Assembly: GCA_024653385.1 (NCBI GenBank)
Contig: JANLFZ010000024.1
Span: forward strand, 1-24,402
DNA from: Thermoguttaceae bacterium
GTDB lineage: Bacteria > Planctomycetota > Planctomycetia > Pirellulales > Thermoguttaceae
DNA length: 24,402 bases
Direction of reading: 5' to 3'
Part shown: in pieces, positions 8,049-16,321 of the stretch
How the letters are laid out: every line of letters starts with the position of its first letter
Numbering within the stretch: position 1 is the stretch's first letter
The notes under the pieces: model-generated
Told to the model about the DNA's origin: nothing
Databases searched by the model: none
The model's input: the letters and a program-made list of their open reading frames with translations, nothing else
Program-made: the position numbers and the translations under genes

Positions 8049-8435
8049 ATGCCCGACCTGCTCGAAACCGGCCAGCAATGGCTCGCCGACCAACTGAAGA
8101 CACACGCCTCACGGTCGGTGATCTATGTGCGCGGCGGCGAGCAGGTCGCGGTGCGAGCCACAATTGGCCGCACGCTGCTCAAGCTTGACGACGGCTACGG
8201 CGGCGTGCGGATGGAATGGACCGACCGGGACTTCTTGATTCCGGCGGCCGACCTGATGCTTGCCGGGAGTCCGGCCACGCCTCAGCGCGGTGATCGCATT
8301 CGGGAAACCTCCGGATCACAGACGTTCGTGTTTGAAGTGATGGCTCCAGGCAAGGAACCGCCGTGGCGCTGGTCGGACCCGTTCCGCAAGATGCTGCGAA
8401 TTCACACCAAGCACACCGCTACGGAGGGGCTTTAG
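8049..8435 (+). CDS. Probable head-tail connector / head closure protein
   Basis: This 128-residue beta-rich protein is preceded by GGAGG and starts at ATG 8049. The segment DFLIPAADLMLAG followed by PQRGDRIRE and VFEVMAP resembles small phage connectors of the lambda FII / HK97 gp7 type, which bind the portal ring and close the head. Its place between head genes and tail-completion genes supports this. The similarity is one of pattern and position only, and I cannot name the family with certainty. Confidence 0.68.
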   Translation: MPDLLETGQQWLADQLKTHASRSVIYVRGGEQVAVRATIGRTLLKLDDGYGGVRMEWTDRDFLIPAADLMLAGSPATPQRGDRIRETSGSQTFVFEVMAPGKEPPWRWSDPFRKMLRIHTKHTATEGL

Positions 8436-8440
8436 CACAC

Positions 8441-8869
8441 ATGGCCACGATCATCGACGTTGCCAACGCCGTCGTGACACAGCTCAACAGCGGCGCGTTC
8501 AGCCAGCTGTTTACAGCTCAACGCCTTTACCGGCCGCAGTTCGATCTGTCGGAGATGAAGACGCTGCACGTGACCGTAGTGCCCAAGGCCCTGGCGATCA
8601 ACAGCCTCAGTCGCGGCAGCGACAGCCACGAATACCAGATCGACGTGGCCGTGCAGAAGAAGTTCGAGACGGAGTCGTCCGAGGAGCTTGACCCGCTCGT
8701 GGGCCTGGTCGAGGAGATCGCCGACCACTTCCGCACCCCGCGCCTGGCGTCGTTGCCCAGCGCGCTGTGCGTGAAGGTGGAAAACAAGCCAATCTACGCG
8801 CAGGAACATTTCGACGAGATGCGGCAGTTCACCAGCATCATCACACTGACATTCCGAGTGGCGAGGTGA
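8441..8869 (+). CDS. Probable minor tail / tail completion protein
   Basis: This 142-residue protein starts at ATG 8441, with GGAGGGG 11 bases upstream. The frame also runs back to a GTG at 8363, but that overlaps the previous gene by 73 bases and lacks a good ribosome-binding site, so ATG 8441 is preferred. The sequence begins MATIIDVANAVVTQLN and ends with the beta segment FTSIITLTFRVAR, an overall shape typical of tail terminator or completion proteins that follow connectors. The stop is three bases before the next ATG. The function is inferred from gene order. Confidence 0.65.
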   Translation: MATIIDVANAVVTQLNSGAFSQLFTAQRLYRPQFDLSEMKTLHVTVVPKALAINSLSRGSDSHEYQIDVAVQKKFETESSEELDPLVGLVEEIADHFRTPRLASLPSALCVKVENKPIYAQEHFDEMRQFTSIITLTFRVAR

Positions 8870-8872
8870 GCG

Positions 8873-9265
8873 ATGGTCGGTGTGAAGGTGAAAACCAAGA
8901 GCCGGATGGAGCGGGTGGCTCAGAAAGCCAAACGCAAGAGCATCGAGAACCTGGGCCATGCCGGGGCAGCGATCCGCCTGACGGCCAAGCGAAGCATTCG
9001 CAAGCGCAAAGGCCCCTCGCCGATCGGTCAGCCGCCCCACACGCACACCCGCCGGCTGCCCCGGGCGATCAAGTACGCCGTCGTGAAGCAGAAGTCGTTG
9101 GTGGTTATCGGGCCGGACGTGGAGTCGCTGGGCACCGCTGGCAAGGCGCACGAGCACGGCGGGGCCTACAAGCACGAACATTACAAGCCGCGCCCCTTCA
9201 TGGGCCCGGCCCTGGAGAAGACCAAGGACCGCCTGCCCAAGCTGTGGGCGGGCTCGGTGCGGTGA
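8873..9265 (+). CDS. HK97 gp10-like minor tail component
   Basis: This 130-residue, very basic protein (many Lys/Arg in residues 5-50) has a C-terminal HEHGGAYKHEHYKPRPFMGPAL segment. This matches the common ending of HK97 gp10-family tail components, where the protein interacts with the tail terminator and tube. It is packed between the tail completion gene (three bases upstream) and the tail tube gene, the standard location. The His-rich HEHGG...HEH motif could bind metal, but this is not established. Confidence 0.75.
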   Translation: MVGVKVKTKSRMERVAQKAKRKSIENLGHAGAAIRLTAKRSIRKRKGPSPIGQPPHTHTRRLPRAIKYAVVKQKSLVVIGPDVESLGTAGKAHEHGGAYKHEHYKPRPFMGPALEKTKDRLPKLWAGSVR

Positions 9266-9284
9266 GAAAAGGAGCAATCGCAAC

Positions 9285-9665
9285 ATGGCAACCAATTGGA
9301 AACTGGGCCGCGAATGCACGCTGTCGGTCGGCGGAGCCGAGCTAACGCTCGCCCGCGAGGTGACCGTGGAACTTGGCGGCAGCGAAGCCGACGTGACCAC
9401 CCGGGCCAGCCAGGGCGTCAAGCGGAGCGTGCTGGCCCTGCGCGAACTAACCATCTCGGGCACCGCGCTGTACACCTCCGACGGTGCCGGGGCCCTGGTC
9501 AGTGCCTACAACAGCGGTGCGGCAATTGATGTGGCCGTCTCCGATCCGACGCTCAGCTACTCGGGCAAATGGATCGTCGCCAGCCTTTCCCAGGGGCAGC
9601 CGCTGGAGGACGTGGCGACGCTCGATTTCACCCTCAAGCCCACCCTAGAGGAGACGTCCACGTGA
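9285..9665 (+). CDS. Major tail (tube) protein
   Basis: This 126-residue beta-sandwich-like protein begins MATNWKLGRECTLSVGG and carries alternating hydrophobic strands with EVTVELGGSEADVTTRASQG. This is the usual pattern of siphophage tail tube subunits, which polymerise around the tape measure. It is preceded by AAAGGAG. The last codons overlap the GTG of the next gene by four bases (GTGA, 9662-9665). The tail chaperone and tape measure follow directly, which strongly supports the assignment. No sheath gene accompanies it, so the tail is probably non-contractile. Confidence 0.86.
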   Translation: MATNWKLGRECTLSVGGAELTLAREVTVELGGSEADVTTRASQGVKRSVLALRELTISGTALYTSDGAGALVSAYNSGAAIDVAVSDPTLSYSGKWIVASLSQGQPLEDVATLDFTLKPTLEETST

Positions 9666-10141
9666 AGACCTTCCAAGACAACGCCGGTCGGACTTGGACG
9701 GTGGCGATCAACGTCGACGCCGTCAAGCGGGTGCGGGACCTGCTTAAAGAGGATCTGCTGGACGTCGAGCATGTGCTCCAGCGGCTCATGGTCGATCCGA
9801 TCTTGCTCTGTGACGTGATCTACTGCGTCTGCAAGCCGCAGGCGGACGCGGAGAACATATCGGATGTGCAGTTCGCCCAGGCGATGGCGGGCGACGCGAT
9901 CGCCCATGCCAAGACGGCCCTGGTGGAGGAACTCGTAAATTTTTCCCCCGACCCGAGGGACCGCGAGAACCTCGGGCTGGCCGTGGCGAAGTTCAACATG
10001 ATGGCCGGTCGGGCCCGGGAACTGATCAAGGCTCGGCTGGACAGCCCCAGGCTGAGCCAGGAGATCGAGGCGGCCCTGAGTGCCGTTGGCGTCTCGTTTA
10101 CGAACTTGCCGGAATCGTCGGAGTCGACCCCGGACCGCTGA
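9662..10141 (+). CDS. Tail assembly chaperone, G-like frame
   Basis: This 159-residue protein starts at GTG 9662, overlapping the tail tube stop. It begins KTFQDNAGRTWTVAINVDAVKRV, the standard opening of small chaperones encoded between tail tube and tape measure. The last part, to SSESTPDR, is polar and probably disordered. In the -1 frame a second open frame with a conserved-looking start (YELAGIVGVDP) overlaps its end and continues to 10356, as in lambda G/GT. The protein should coat the tape measure before the tube assembles and is usually absent from the virion. Confidence 0.82.
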   Translation: MKTFQDNAGRTWTVAINVDAVKRVRDLLKEDLLDVEHVLQRLMVDPILLCDVIYCVCKPQADAENISDVQFAQAMAGDAIAHAKTALVEELVNFSPDPRDRENLGLAVAKFNMMAGRARELIKARLDSPRLSQEIEAALSAVGVSFTNLPESSESTPDR

Positions 10142-10161
10142 CGCTCCGCGAGCTGTTCTGG

Positions 10162-10356
10162 ATGGCCGATGGGCGCCAGCGTGCGGCATGGAACCATACG
10201 GCCCAGGTCCTTGCCATGCTCTACAACGCCTACCGTGACCGCCGGACCAAGGCCCTGGCCCCCAGCGACTTCCATCCGTACCTCAAGAAACCGGTGCCAA
10301 CCGTCACGCTCAAGGAGCTTGTCGAGATGGGCGTCCTGAAGCCTCCTAAGGAATGA
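10162..10356 (+). CDS. Tail assembly chaperone, T-like extension in the -1 frame
   Basis: From its first ATG this frame gives 64 residues, beginning MADGRQRAAWNHTAQVLAML. However, the same frame is open well upstream and reads YELAGIVGVDP from about 10099, then TLRELFW just before the ATG. That segment looks like the usual start of the T-type domain, so the natural product is probably made by a -1 ribosomal shift from the preceding gene, not by initiation at 10162. No ATG, GTG or TTG lies between 10021 and 10161 in this frame. The C-terminus DFHPYLKKPV is typical of this domain. The exact slip site could not be fixed. Confidence 0.68.
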   Translation: MADGRQRAAWNHTAQVLAMLYNAYRDRRTKALAPSDFHPYLKKPVPTVTLKELVEMGVLKPPKE

Positions 10357-10360
10357 CCGC

Positions 10361-12343
10361 ATGGCAAATGCCCAGGGAATCCGCGCCGGCCAGGCATTCG
10401 TCGAGCTGTTCGCCGACGACAGCCGGCTGGTGCGCGGGCTCAAAGCCGCTTCGGCGAAGCTCAAGGCCTGGGGCCAGGGCGTCACCGCGGTCGGCAAGAC
10501 GATGCTGGCCGGAGGCGCGACCGTCCTGGGCGCTTTGGCCGGCACGGCCAAGGTGTTTGCCGACATGGGCAGCCAGCTTGCGGACATGAGTGCCCGAACC
10601 GGTGTCTCGGTCGAGGCCCTTTCGGAACTGGGGTATGTGGCTGAGATGTCCGGCGGCGACCTGGAGACGCTCGAAGCCGGCCTGCGCAAGATGCAGAAGG
10701 CGATCGTCGAGGCAGCGTCCGGCTCTCAGTCGGCCCAAGAGGCTCTCTCCGCGCTGGGCATCACGATCGCCGATCTCAAGAACCTCTCGCCCGACGGGCA
10801 ATTCATGCTGATCGCCGACCGACTGGCCCAGATCAAAAACCCGACCCAGCGGGCGGCGGCCGCAATGGAAGTGTTCGGAAAGTCGGGCACCAAGCTACTG
10901 CCCATGATGGCCGGCGGCGCTGCGGGCTTGGACGCGATGCGGCAGAAGGCTCGCGACCTCGGGCTGGTCATGTCCAGTGAAGACGCCGCCGCAGCCGACG
11001 AGTTTGGGGACCTGATCGACAGCCTGTGGAAATCGCTCAAGATGGGCGTGTTCACCATCGGGTCCGCCTTGGCCCCAATTCTCAGCGATCTGGCCAAGCG
11101 CGTGATGGGGGTAATCAAGAGCGTTTCCGACTGGATCAAGCAGAACAAGGATGTCGTCGTTACGGTGTTCAAGGTTGCCGCGGCTGTGGCGGCCGGTGGC
11201 GCGGCGCTGATGGTCCTCGGGGGCCTGATTTCTGGGGTCGGGTTCGCCTTTGGCACGCTGGCAAGCATCGTCACTGGCGTGGGAACCGTGTTGGGCGTGA
11301 TCGGCACGGTCCTGGGCGCGATCCTATCGCCCGTGGGGCTGGTGATCGCGGCCCTGGCGTCTCTGGGGGGCTATCTCCTCTATGTCTCGGGCACCGGCCA
11401 GCAGGCCCTGTCGTGGCTGGGCGAGCAGTTTGCTGCGCTGCGGGACACGGCCTTGGCCGCCTGGAAGGGCATTTCCGATGCTCTGGCGGCTGGCGATATC
11501 GGCTTGGCCGCCAAGATCCTCTGGCTCACGCTGAAGATGGAGTGGCAGAAGGGGGTCGCCTGGCTCACCGAGAAGTGGATCGGCTTCAAGGAAGCCTTCA
11601 TGGCTGTGGCCACAGAGGCGGTCTACGGCACGGCCAAGATCCTCACCTCGGCCTGGGCCGGGCTGCAAACCGCTTGGGTCGAGACGGTCGCCTTCATGTC
11701 CAAGGCGTGGACGGTCTTCACCAGTTCGCTGGTGACCGGCTGGAAGACGGCGCAGAACTGGATCGCCAAGAAGTTCGTCTCGCTGATGGCCATGTTCGAC
11801 GACTCCGTGGACGTCGAAGGTGCCCAGCAGATCCTGGATGAAGACTTCCAGCGGGAACAACATGGGCGTGAGCAGGCTACGCAGCAGCAACTCCGCGACA
11901 TCGAAACCACGCGCCAGTCCAAACGGGCGGCGATCGACCAGGAGGAACAAGGCACCCTCGATGAGCTGAACCGGGAGAAGGATGCCCGGCACGTGGCGCG
12001 GCAGCAGCAGAACGACGCCGACGTGAAGGCCGCCGAGGACGCGGTGGTCCAGGCACGCAAGCAGTGGCAGGACGCGCTGGATGAGGCGGCCCGGAAACGT
12101 GCCGAGATTGCGGAGACAGTCGGTCCGGAGCGGATCAAGGGACCCGGCGATTTAGAGGGACTCGACCTGGAAGGGATGGGCAAGAAGTCGGTCAGCGTCC
12201 AGGGCACCTTCAACGCGATGGCCGCCCAGGGGCTCGGCACGGGCGGGCCGATGGAGCGGGCAGCGCGGGCAGGGGAAGAGACGGCCAAGAACACCCGCAA
12301 GCTGGTGATGCAGGCCCAGCATGGCGGCCTGCAATTCGCATGA
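10361..12343 (+). CDS. Tail tape measure protein
   Basis: The 660-residue protein sets tail length and is ejected ahead of the DNA. It begins with an amphipathic helical segment (FVELFADDSRLVRGLKAAS), followed by SARTGVSVEALSELGYVAEMSGGDLETLE, a recurrent motif of this family. A hydrophobic region with probable membrane-active helices lies at about residues 268-350. Several Trp-rich helices follow at 360-480. A Gln/Glu/Arg-rich coiled coil at about 500-590 precedes the tail end. By the rule of about 0.15 nm per residue, the tail would be near 100 nm. The ATG lies five bases after the chaperone stop. No peptidoglycan hydrolase motif is visible. Confidence 0.92.
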   Translation: MANAQGIRAGQAFVELFADDSRLVRGLKAASAKLKAWGQGVTAVGKTMLAGGATVLGALAGTAKVFADMGSQLADMSARTGVSVEALSELGYVAEMSGGDLETLEAGLRKMQKAIVEAASGSQSAQEALSALGITIADLKNLSPDGQFMLIADRLAQIKNPTQRAAAAMEVFGKSGTKLLPMMAGGAAGLDAMRQKARDLGLVMSSEDAAAADEFGDLIDSLWKSLKMGVFTIGSALAPILSDLAKRVMGVIKSVSDWIKQNKDVVVTVFKVAAAVAAGGAALMVLGGLISGVGFAFGTLASIVTGVGTVLGVIGTVLGAILSPVGLVIAALASLGGYLLYVSGTGQQALSWLGEQFAALRDTALAAWKGISDALAAGDIGLAAKILWLTLKMEWQKGVAWLTEKWIGFKEAFMAVATEAVYGTAKILTSAWAGLQTAWVETVAFMSKAWTVFTSSLVTGWKTAQNWIAKKFVSLMAMFDDSVDVEGAQQILDEDFQREQHGREQATQQQLRDIETTRQSKRAAIDQEEQGTLDELNREKDARHVARQQQNDADVKAAEDAVVQARKQWQDALDEAARKRAEIAETVGPERIKGPGDLEGLDLEGMGKKSVSVQGTFNAMAAQGLGTGGPMERAARAGEETAKNTRKLVMQAQHGGLQFA

Positions 12344-12387
12344 AATGGGTTTGAAATCGGACTTGTGCGGAAGCACGTACCAAGAAA

Positions 12388-13185
12388 ATGGCGGTCACGG
12401 TCCACGAGAAATGGGAAAGCCGTGAGTCAACCGAAGGGGAGAGCCCGTCGGTTGACCTTATCTATGTTGTGCGCGGCACGGACAACGACCTGTCGGCCAA
12501 GACGGCTCTAGCCCTGGCGTCGCCCGTTCTCTACGACGGCCTCGTCCGCCAGACCCTGCACATCGAGCGGGTCGCCGAGGATATCTGGGAAGGTTCGGTG
12601 CGGTATGGCAAACGCGAACCGCCCGAGACAGGGGATTCCTCGTACCAGTTCGACACGGGCGGCGGAACCCAGCACATCACCCAGAGCCTCCAGACGGTCG
12701 GCCGCTATGCCCCGCCGGGCAAGACCGCCCCGGACTTCCAGGGTGCCGTCGGCGTGACGCACGACAACGTCGAGGGCGTGGACATCACAGTCCCCGTCTA
12801 CAACTTCTCCGAGACGCACTACGTCGCCGCGGGTTTGGTGACCCCCGGCTACAAAGCCGCGCTCTTCTTTCTCACCGGCAAGGTCAACGGTGCCGCCTTT
12901 CGGGGCTTCGCCGTCGGCGAGGTGCTGTTTCTGGGGGCGTCGGGCTCGAAGCGTGGCCAGGAGGACTGGGAGATCACCTTTCGCTTCGCCGCAAGCCCCA
13001 ACGTCACCGGCCTTCAGGTCGGCAACATCACGGGCATCAACAAGAAGGGCTGGGAATACCTCTGGGTCCGCTATGCCGACGACGAGGATGCCGACGCCAA
13101 GGTGCTGGTCAAAAAACCGATCGCCGCCTATGTCGAGCAGGTCTACCAGTATGGGGATTTCTCGGGCCTCGGGATCGGGACCTGA
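12388..13185 (+). CDS. Tail-module protein of unknown function
   Basis: This 265-residue, beta-rich protein follows the tape measure by 44 bases, where distal tail or baseplate hub genes normally lie. It starts MAVTVHEKWESRESTEGESPSVDLIYVVRGTD and ends YEQVYQYGDF-like after a KKPIAAYVEQ segment. It has no signal peptide, transmembrane helix or Cys. The regular hydrophobic strands and the GGGTQHITQ segment would suit a structural hub or tail tip component. I do not recognise a family, and the distal tail role is inferred from position only. Confidence 0.7.
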   Translation: MAVTVHEKWESRESTEGESPSVDLIYVVRGTDNDLSAKTALALASPVLYDGLVRQTLHIERVAEDIWEGSVRYGKREPPETGDSSYQFDTGGGTQHITQSLQTVGRYAPPGKTAPDFQGAVGVTHDNVEGVDITVPVYNFSETHYVAAGLVTPGYKAALFFLTGKVNGAAFRGFAVGEVLFLGASGSKRGQEDWEITFRFAASPNVTGLQVGNITGINKKGWEYLWVRYADDEDADAKVLVKKPIAAYVEQVYQYGDFSGLGIGT

Positions 13186-13199
13186 CGGAGGCGACTGCC

Positions 13200-16055
13200 G
13201 TGGGAAATCCCTTCAAGAAGGTGCAGCCCGGGCAGAAGCTGGAAATCCCAGCCGAGGCGTTCAACACGTTCATCGACGCGGCGCTCGACTTGAAGGCCCG
13301 GCAGCAGAGCCGCGGCGGGCAGTCGGAACCGAGATTTCCCAACAGTGGCATCATCAAGGTCCGCAACGCCAGTGGCTCCGACCGAGAACGATTCGATGTT
13401 CTGGGGCTGGTTGCCCCGATCATCGACCCGTTGGCCAACCTGCAGGCGTTCAAGAACGAGCCAACGCTGATCGGGGTCAAACCGGAAGACCCCGCACATC
13501 GCGGCAAGTTCGCCATCCTGCTCGAGCCAGTCAAGGCCGGTGAGATCGCCCACTACGCCTGCGTTAGCGGCGTGACCCCCGCCCGGGTCTATGTGGAGAA
13601 GGAATGGCACGACCGGGCCGACGTCTTATCGGGCGAGCCGTCCTGCCTGAAATGCGGGGAGCGAGGCGCGGCCACCATCTTGTGGAAGCAGCCGGGCAAG
13701 GGCGTCAAGTGGGCGCTCGTGAAGATCGGCCTGGGCTACGACGAAGACTTCTGGGCCCGGATCATCGCCCACGAGCAGATCGGGCCGAACAAGTGGAAGT
13801 ACACCTTCTTCGAGGTCATCCACGACGACGAGAAGTACGAGTATGGCGCCTGGGTGCCCAAGCCCGGCGGCCGCGTGGGCTACGCCTACAACTCGGTCGA
13901 GGACCCCAACGACGGCGCGGGAATTGAGGGCAACGGCGTCGATCTGGATCACCTCGGGAAATGTTGCGCAGACTTCATGGAAGACTGCTGCGACGGGCCA
14001 GTCCCGTCCAGCAGCGGTGCCGGCGCATGCAACTGCCGCCTGTTGCCGGTTGGCATCAACGCCATTGTCCGAATGAAGGAAGTCCGCTTCGGCACCGACC
14101 CGCAGCCGAAGATCGAGTACTGGTTCCAGTACGAGAACGAGGCGGATTGCTGCCCGCCCAGCGGCAGCTCTTCCTCCTCGGGCAGTTCCAGCGGCAGTTC
14201 GTCGGGGAGTTCCTCGGGAAGTTCTTCCGGCATTTCCTCCGGCAGCAGCGGCAGCTCGTCAGGCTCCTCCTCGTCCAGTGGCAGCTCTTCGGGGAGCAGT
14301 TCATCATCGGGACCGTCCTCTTCGGGCAGTTCCTCTGGCGGCTCCTCCAGCGGTCCGCCGTCGTCATCGGGCGGCAGTTCCTCTGGGACGCCGCCCTCGT
14401 CCAGCGGAACCTCGGGCCAGGAGGTCACCGTCAACCTGGTCACCTGCGACATCCACAACCGATGCGGCCACTATCTGGTGTTTCAGCAGGTACGGTTGCA
14501 CCTGCCGGCAGGCACCCGAGTCGAGCAGATTCCGCCGACCGTGGTCCCGATCTACGAGTCCCAGGAGCTCTGCGACTCGTCCAGCAGCAGCGGATCATCG
14601 GGTTCCTCCAGTAGCGGATCGTCTTCTTCCGGGAGCAGCAGCGGCTCGTCGTCGGGCAAGAGTTCCTCTTCGAGCGGCGTTTCGTCATCCGGAAGCTCCT
14701 CCAGCGGAAGTTCCTCCGGTCCGTCGTCGGGCCGTTCGTCCGGGTCGTCGAGCGGCCCGTTGAGTTCCTCGTCGGGCAGCAGTTCTTCGGGCGGAAGTTC
14801 ATCCTCGTCAGGCAGTTCGTCGGGCAGCTCCAGCGGCAGTTCGTCCGGAACCAGTTCGTCAGGTTCGAGTGGCTCCTCGAGCGGCTCCTCCAGTTCCAGC
14901 GGCTCGTCCAGCCAGCCCTCCTCCTCGTCAAGCGGCTCGTCGAGCGGGTCGAGCAGCCTTGCGTCGTCCAGTAGCAGCCCGTCGAGCAGCAGCCCGTCGA
15001 GCAGTTCTGCTTCAAGCAGCGGGCCGTCCAGCAGTACCCCTTCAAGTAGCAATCCTTCAAGTAGCGGTTCGTCCAGCGGCAGCGCCAGTTCGTCGAGCGG
15101 AATGTCGTCTTCGTCGGGCGCTTCATCGAGTGGTCCGCCGTCATCGTCGGCCTCCAGTAGCGGTTCGCCTAGCAGCAGCGCGCCGAGTTCCAGCGGATCG
15201 TCGAGCGGTTTATCCAGCGGGCCGTCGTCCTCGTCGCCGAGCAGTTCCGGCCCGTCGTCCTCCAGCGGCACCCCGTCCAGCAGTGGTTCGCCGAGCGCCA
15301 GTAGCGGCCCCCCGGGTTCCAGCGGCCCACCGTCTGGCTCATCGCCGAGCGGCCCAGCCAGTTCCTCGTCATCCGGCCCCAGCTCGTCCGGCAGCAGTTC
15401 GGCGTCGTCCAGCGGTTCCAGTTCCAGCGGATCATCCGGGAGCGGATCGTCGTCCAGCGGCGGCTCTTCGAGCGGCAGCGGTCTGTCGAGTAGCGCCCCG
15501 CCCAGTAGTGGCGCATCAAGCGGTGGTCCGTCCTCGGGCAGTTCCAGTGGGACCTCCTCCAGCGGCCCCGGCCCATCCAGCAGCACGAACTCCAGCAGCG
15601 GGGCGACCAGCGGAAGCTCGTCGGGTCCCGCGCCGTCATCGTCTTCTTCGAGCGGCGCTCCGAGCAGTTCGTCCGCGCCGCCTGCCTCGTCGTCGGCCGG
15701 CACTAGCTCAAGCGGCGTTCCCCCTGAAAACCCGTCGAGCAGTTCATCGGGAGGCACCCCACCAAATCCACCCAGCAGCTCGAGCCCGCCGCCGAACGGC
15801 TCGTCATCGTCATCCCAAAGCCAGTCCAGCAGCAGTGGCGCTGGAACGAGTAGTTCTTCAGGCAGCGGTTCTGTCTCTTCGTCGGCCACGTCGTCCGGTT
15901 CGTCCACGAGCAGCCAACCGACCAGCCCTTCATCCAGTAGCAGTTCTCCGCCAACGGGTTCCTCGAGCGCGTCGCCCCCGGCTTCGAGTTCCTGGTGGGC
16001 GGACAGCTCTGGGTCTTCCGGCGACTTCGTCAGTTGGAGTTCATCGTACCCATGA
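13200..16055 (+). CDS. Tail-module protein with giant Ser/Gly/Pro-rich low-complexity region
   Basis: This 951-residue protein starts at GTG 13200. Residues 1-320 look folded and contain Cys groups (CLKCGERG, CCADFMEDCCDG, CNCRLLPVG, ADCCPP), so metal binding or disulfides are possible. Residues 321-406 are almost only Ser and Gly. Residues 407-459 form a folded-looking insert with three Cys residues. Residues 460 to about 935 are Ser with Gly, then Pro, Ala and Thr, often in five-residue units such as PSSSS, PSSST and PSSSN. The end is aromatic (SSWWADSS ... FVSWSSSYP). Synonymous Ser codons of both boxes are mixed, so the repeat is held at protein level. It may be a tail fibre or mucin-like adhesin. 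Its stop overlaps the next gene (ATGA), and glycosyltransferases follow. Confidence 0.85.
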   Translation: MGNPFKKVQPGQKLEIPAEAFNTFIDAALDLKARQQSRGGQSEPRFPNSGIIKVRNASGSDRERFDVLGLVAPIIDPLANLQAFKNEPTLIGVKPEDPAHRGKFAILLEPVKAGEIAHYACVSGVTPARVYVEKEWHDRADVLSGEPSCLKCGERGAATILWKQPGKGVKWALVKIGLGYDEDFWARIIAHEQIGPNKWKYTFFEVIHDDEKYEYGAWVPKPGGRVGYAYNSVEDPNDGAGIEGNGVDLDHLGKCCADFMEDCCDGPVPSSSGAGACNCRLLPVGINAIVRMKEVRFGTDPQPKIEYWFQYENEADCCPPSGSSSSSGSSSGSSSGSSSGSSSGISSGSSGSSSGSSSSSGSSSGSSSSSGPSSSGSSSGGSSSGPPSSSGGSSSGTPPSSSGTSGQEVTVNLVTCDIHNRCGHYLVFQQVRLHLPAGTRVEQIPPTVVPIYESQELCDSSSSSGSSGSSSSGSSSSGSSSGSSSGKSSSSSGVSSSGSSSSGSSSGPSSGRSSGSSSGPLSSSSGSSSSGGSSSSSGSSSGSSSGSSSGTSSSGSSGSSSGSSSSSGSSSQPSSSSSGSSSGSSSLASSSSSPSSSSPSSSSASSSGPSSSTPSSSNPSSSGSSSGSASSSSGMSSSSGASSSGPPSSSASSSGSPSSSAPSSSGSSSGLSSGPSSSSPSSSGPSSSSGTPSSSGSPSASSGPPGSSGPPSGSSPSGPASSSSSGPSSSGSSSASSSGSSSSGSSGSGSSSSGGSSSGSGLSSSAPPSSGASSGGPSSGSSSGTSSSGPGPSSSTNSSSGATSGSSSGPAPSSSSSSGAPSSSSAPPASSSAGTSSSGVPPENPSSSSSGGTPPNPPSSSSPPPNGSSSSSQSQSSSSGAGTSSSSGSGSVSSSATSSGSSTSSQPTSPSSSSSSPPTGSSSASPPASSSWWADSSGSSGDFVSWSSSYP
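14160..16004 (+). repeat. Ser-codon-rich degenerate repeat inside the tail protein gene
   Basis: This stretch of coding DNA is a loose 3-, 12- and 15-base periodic sequence built from AGC, AGT, TCG, TCC, TCA and TCT codons with GGC/GGA and CCG/CCC. A non-repetitive island lies at 14418-14576. The units are similar in protein but not identical in DNA, unlike a simple microsatellite. The region also opens a long shadow frame on the opposite strand. Confidence 0.8.
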
Positions 16056-16321
16056 TCATTCCCGGCAGGATGATTCGCTACGGACAGGCCGTCAGCCGGT
16101 GGATCGCTGCCGGTCGGCCCACGCGATCCGCAGAGCGGGTCCGACAGGTCTTCGAGACGCACTGCCGGCCGTGCGAACACTTCGACCCGGCAACGCAGAC
16201 GTGCCGACTTTGTGGTTGCCGGGTCGCCCCCGCAGGGCCGGCGTACCGCAACAAGATCGGGATGGCGACCGAACGATGTCCGGCCGAGCCACCCAAGTGG
16301 AGCGAGGAGTATTCCCAATGA
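16052..16321 (+). CDS. Small Cys-rich putative zinc-binding protein
   Basis: This 89-residue protein has an N-terminal basic helix (MIRYGQAVSRWIAAGRPTRS) and then CRPCEHFDPATQTCRLCGC with a later single Cys (ERCPAEPP). The C-x2-C ... C-x2-C-x-C spacing matches small metal-binding proteins often found in phage genomes. The ATG overlaps the stop of the Ser-rich gene (ATGA), and its own stop overlaps the glycosyltransferase start (ATGA). The frame extends back to 15995, but that would lie inside the upstream gene. It could bind nucleic acid or be an accessory factor for the modification genes; no specific function is known to me. Confidence 0.75.
   Translation: MIIPGRMIRYGQAVSRWIAAGRPTRSAERVRQVFETHCRPCEHFDPATQTCRLCGCRVAPAGPAYRNKIGMATERCPAEPPKWSEEYSQ

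Noticed and set aside
9937..9943. AAATTTT heptamer as the definite frameshift site
   Set aside because: It is in the right phase, but the zero frame stays convincingly coding for another 130 bases or so, and the -1 frame there is not protein-like.
14160..16004. CRISPR array or tandem DNA repeat
   Set aside because: Units are not constant in DNA sequence or spacing, there are no spacers, and the region is one open coding frame.
14869..16317. Upstream extension of the first glycosyltransferase frame
   Set aside because: This part is Arg/Ala/Pro-rich shadow of the Ser-rich gene; the enzyme clearly begins at ATG 16318 with a ribosome-binding site and an overlap with the previous stop.
14552..16318. 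588-codon - strand frame rich in Leu, Asp, Glu and Pro
   Set aside because: It is the reverse complement of the Ser/Gly/Pro codons (for example, AGC/TCC read as GCT/GGA); it has no folded domain and its repeat follows from the + strand protein.
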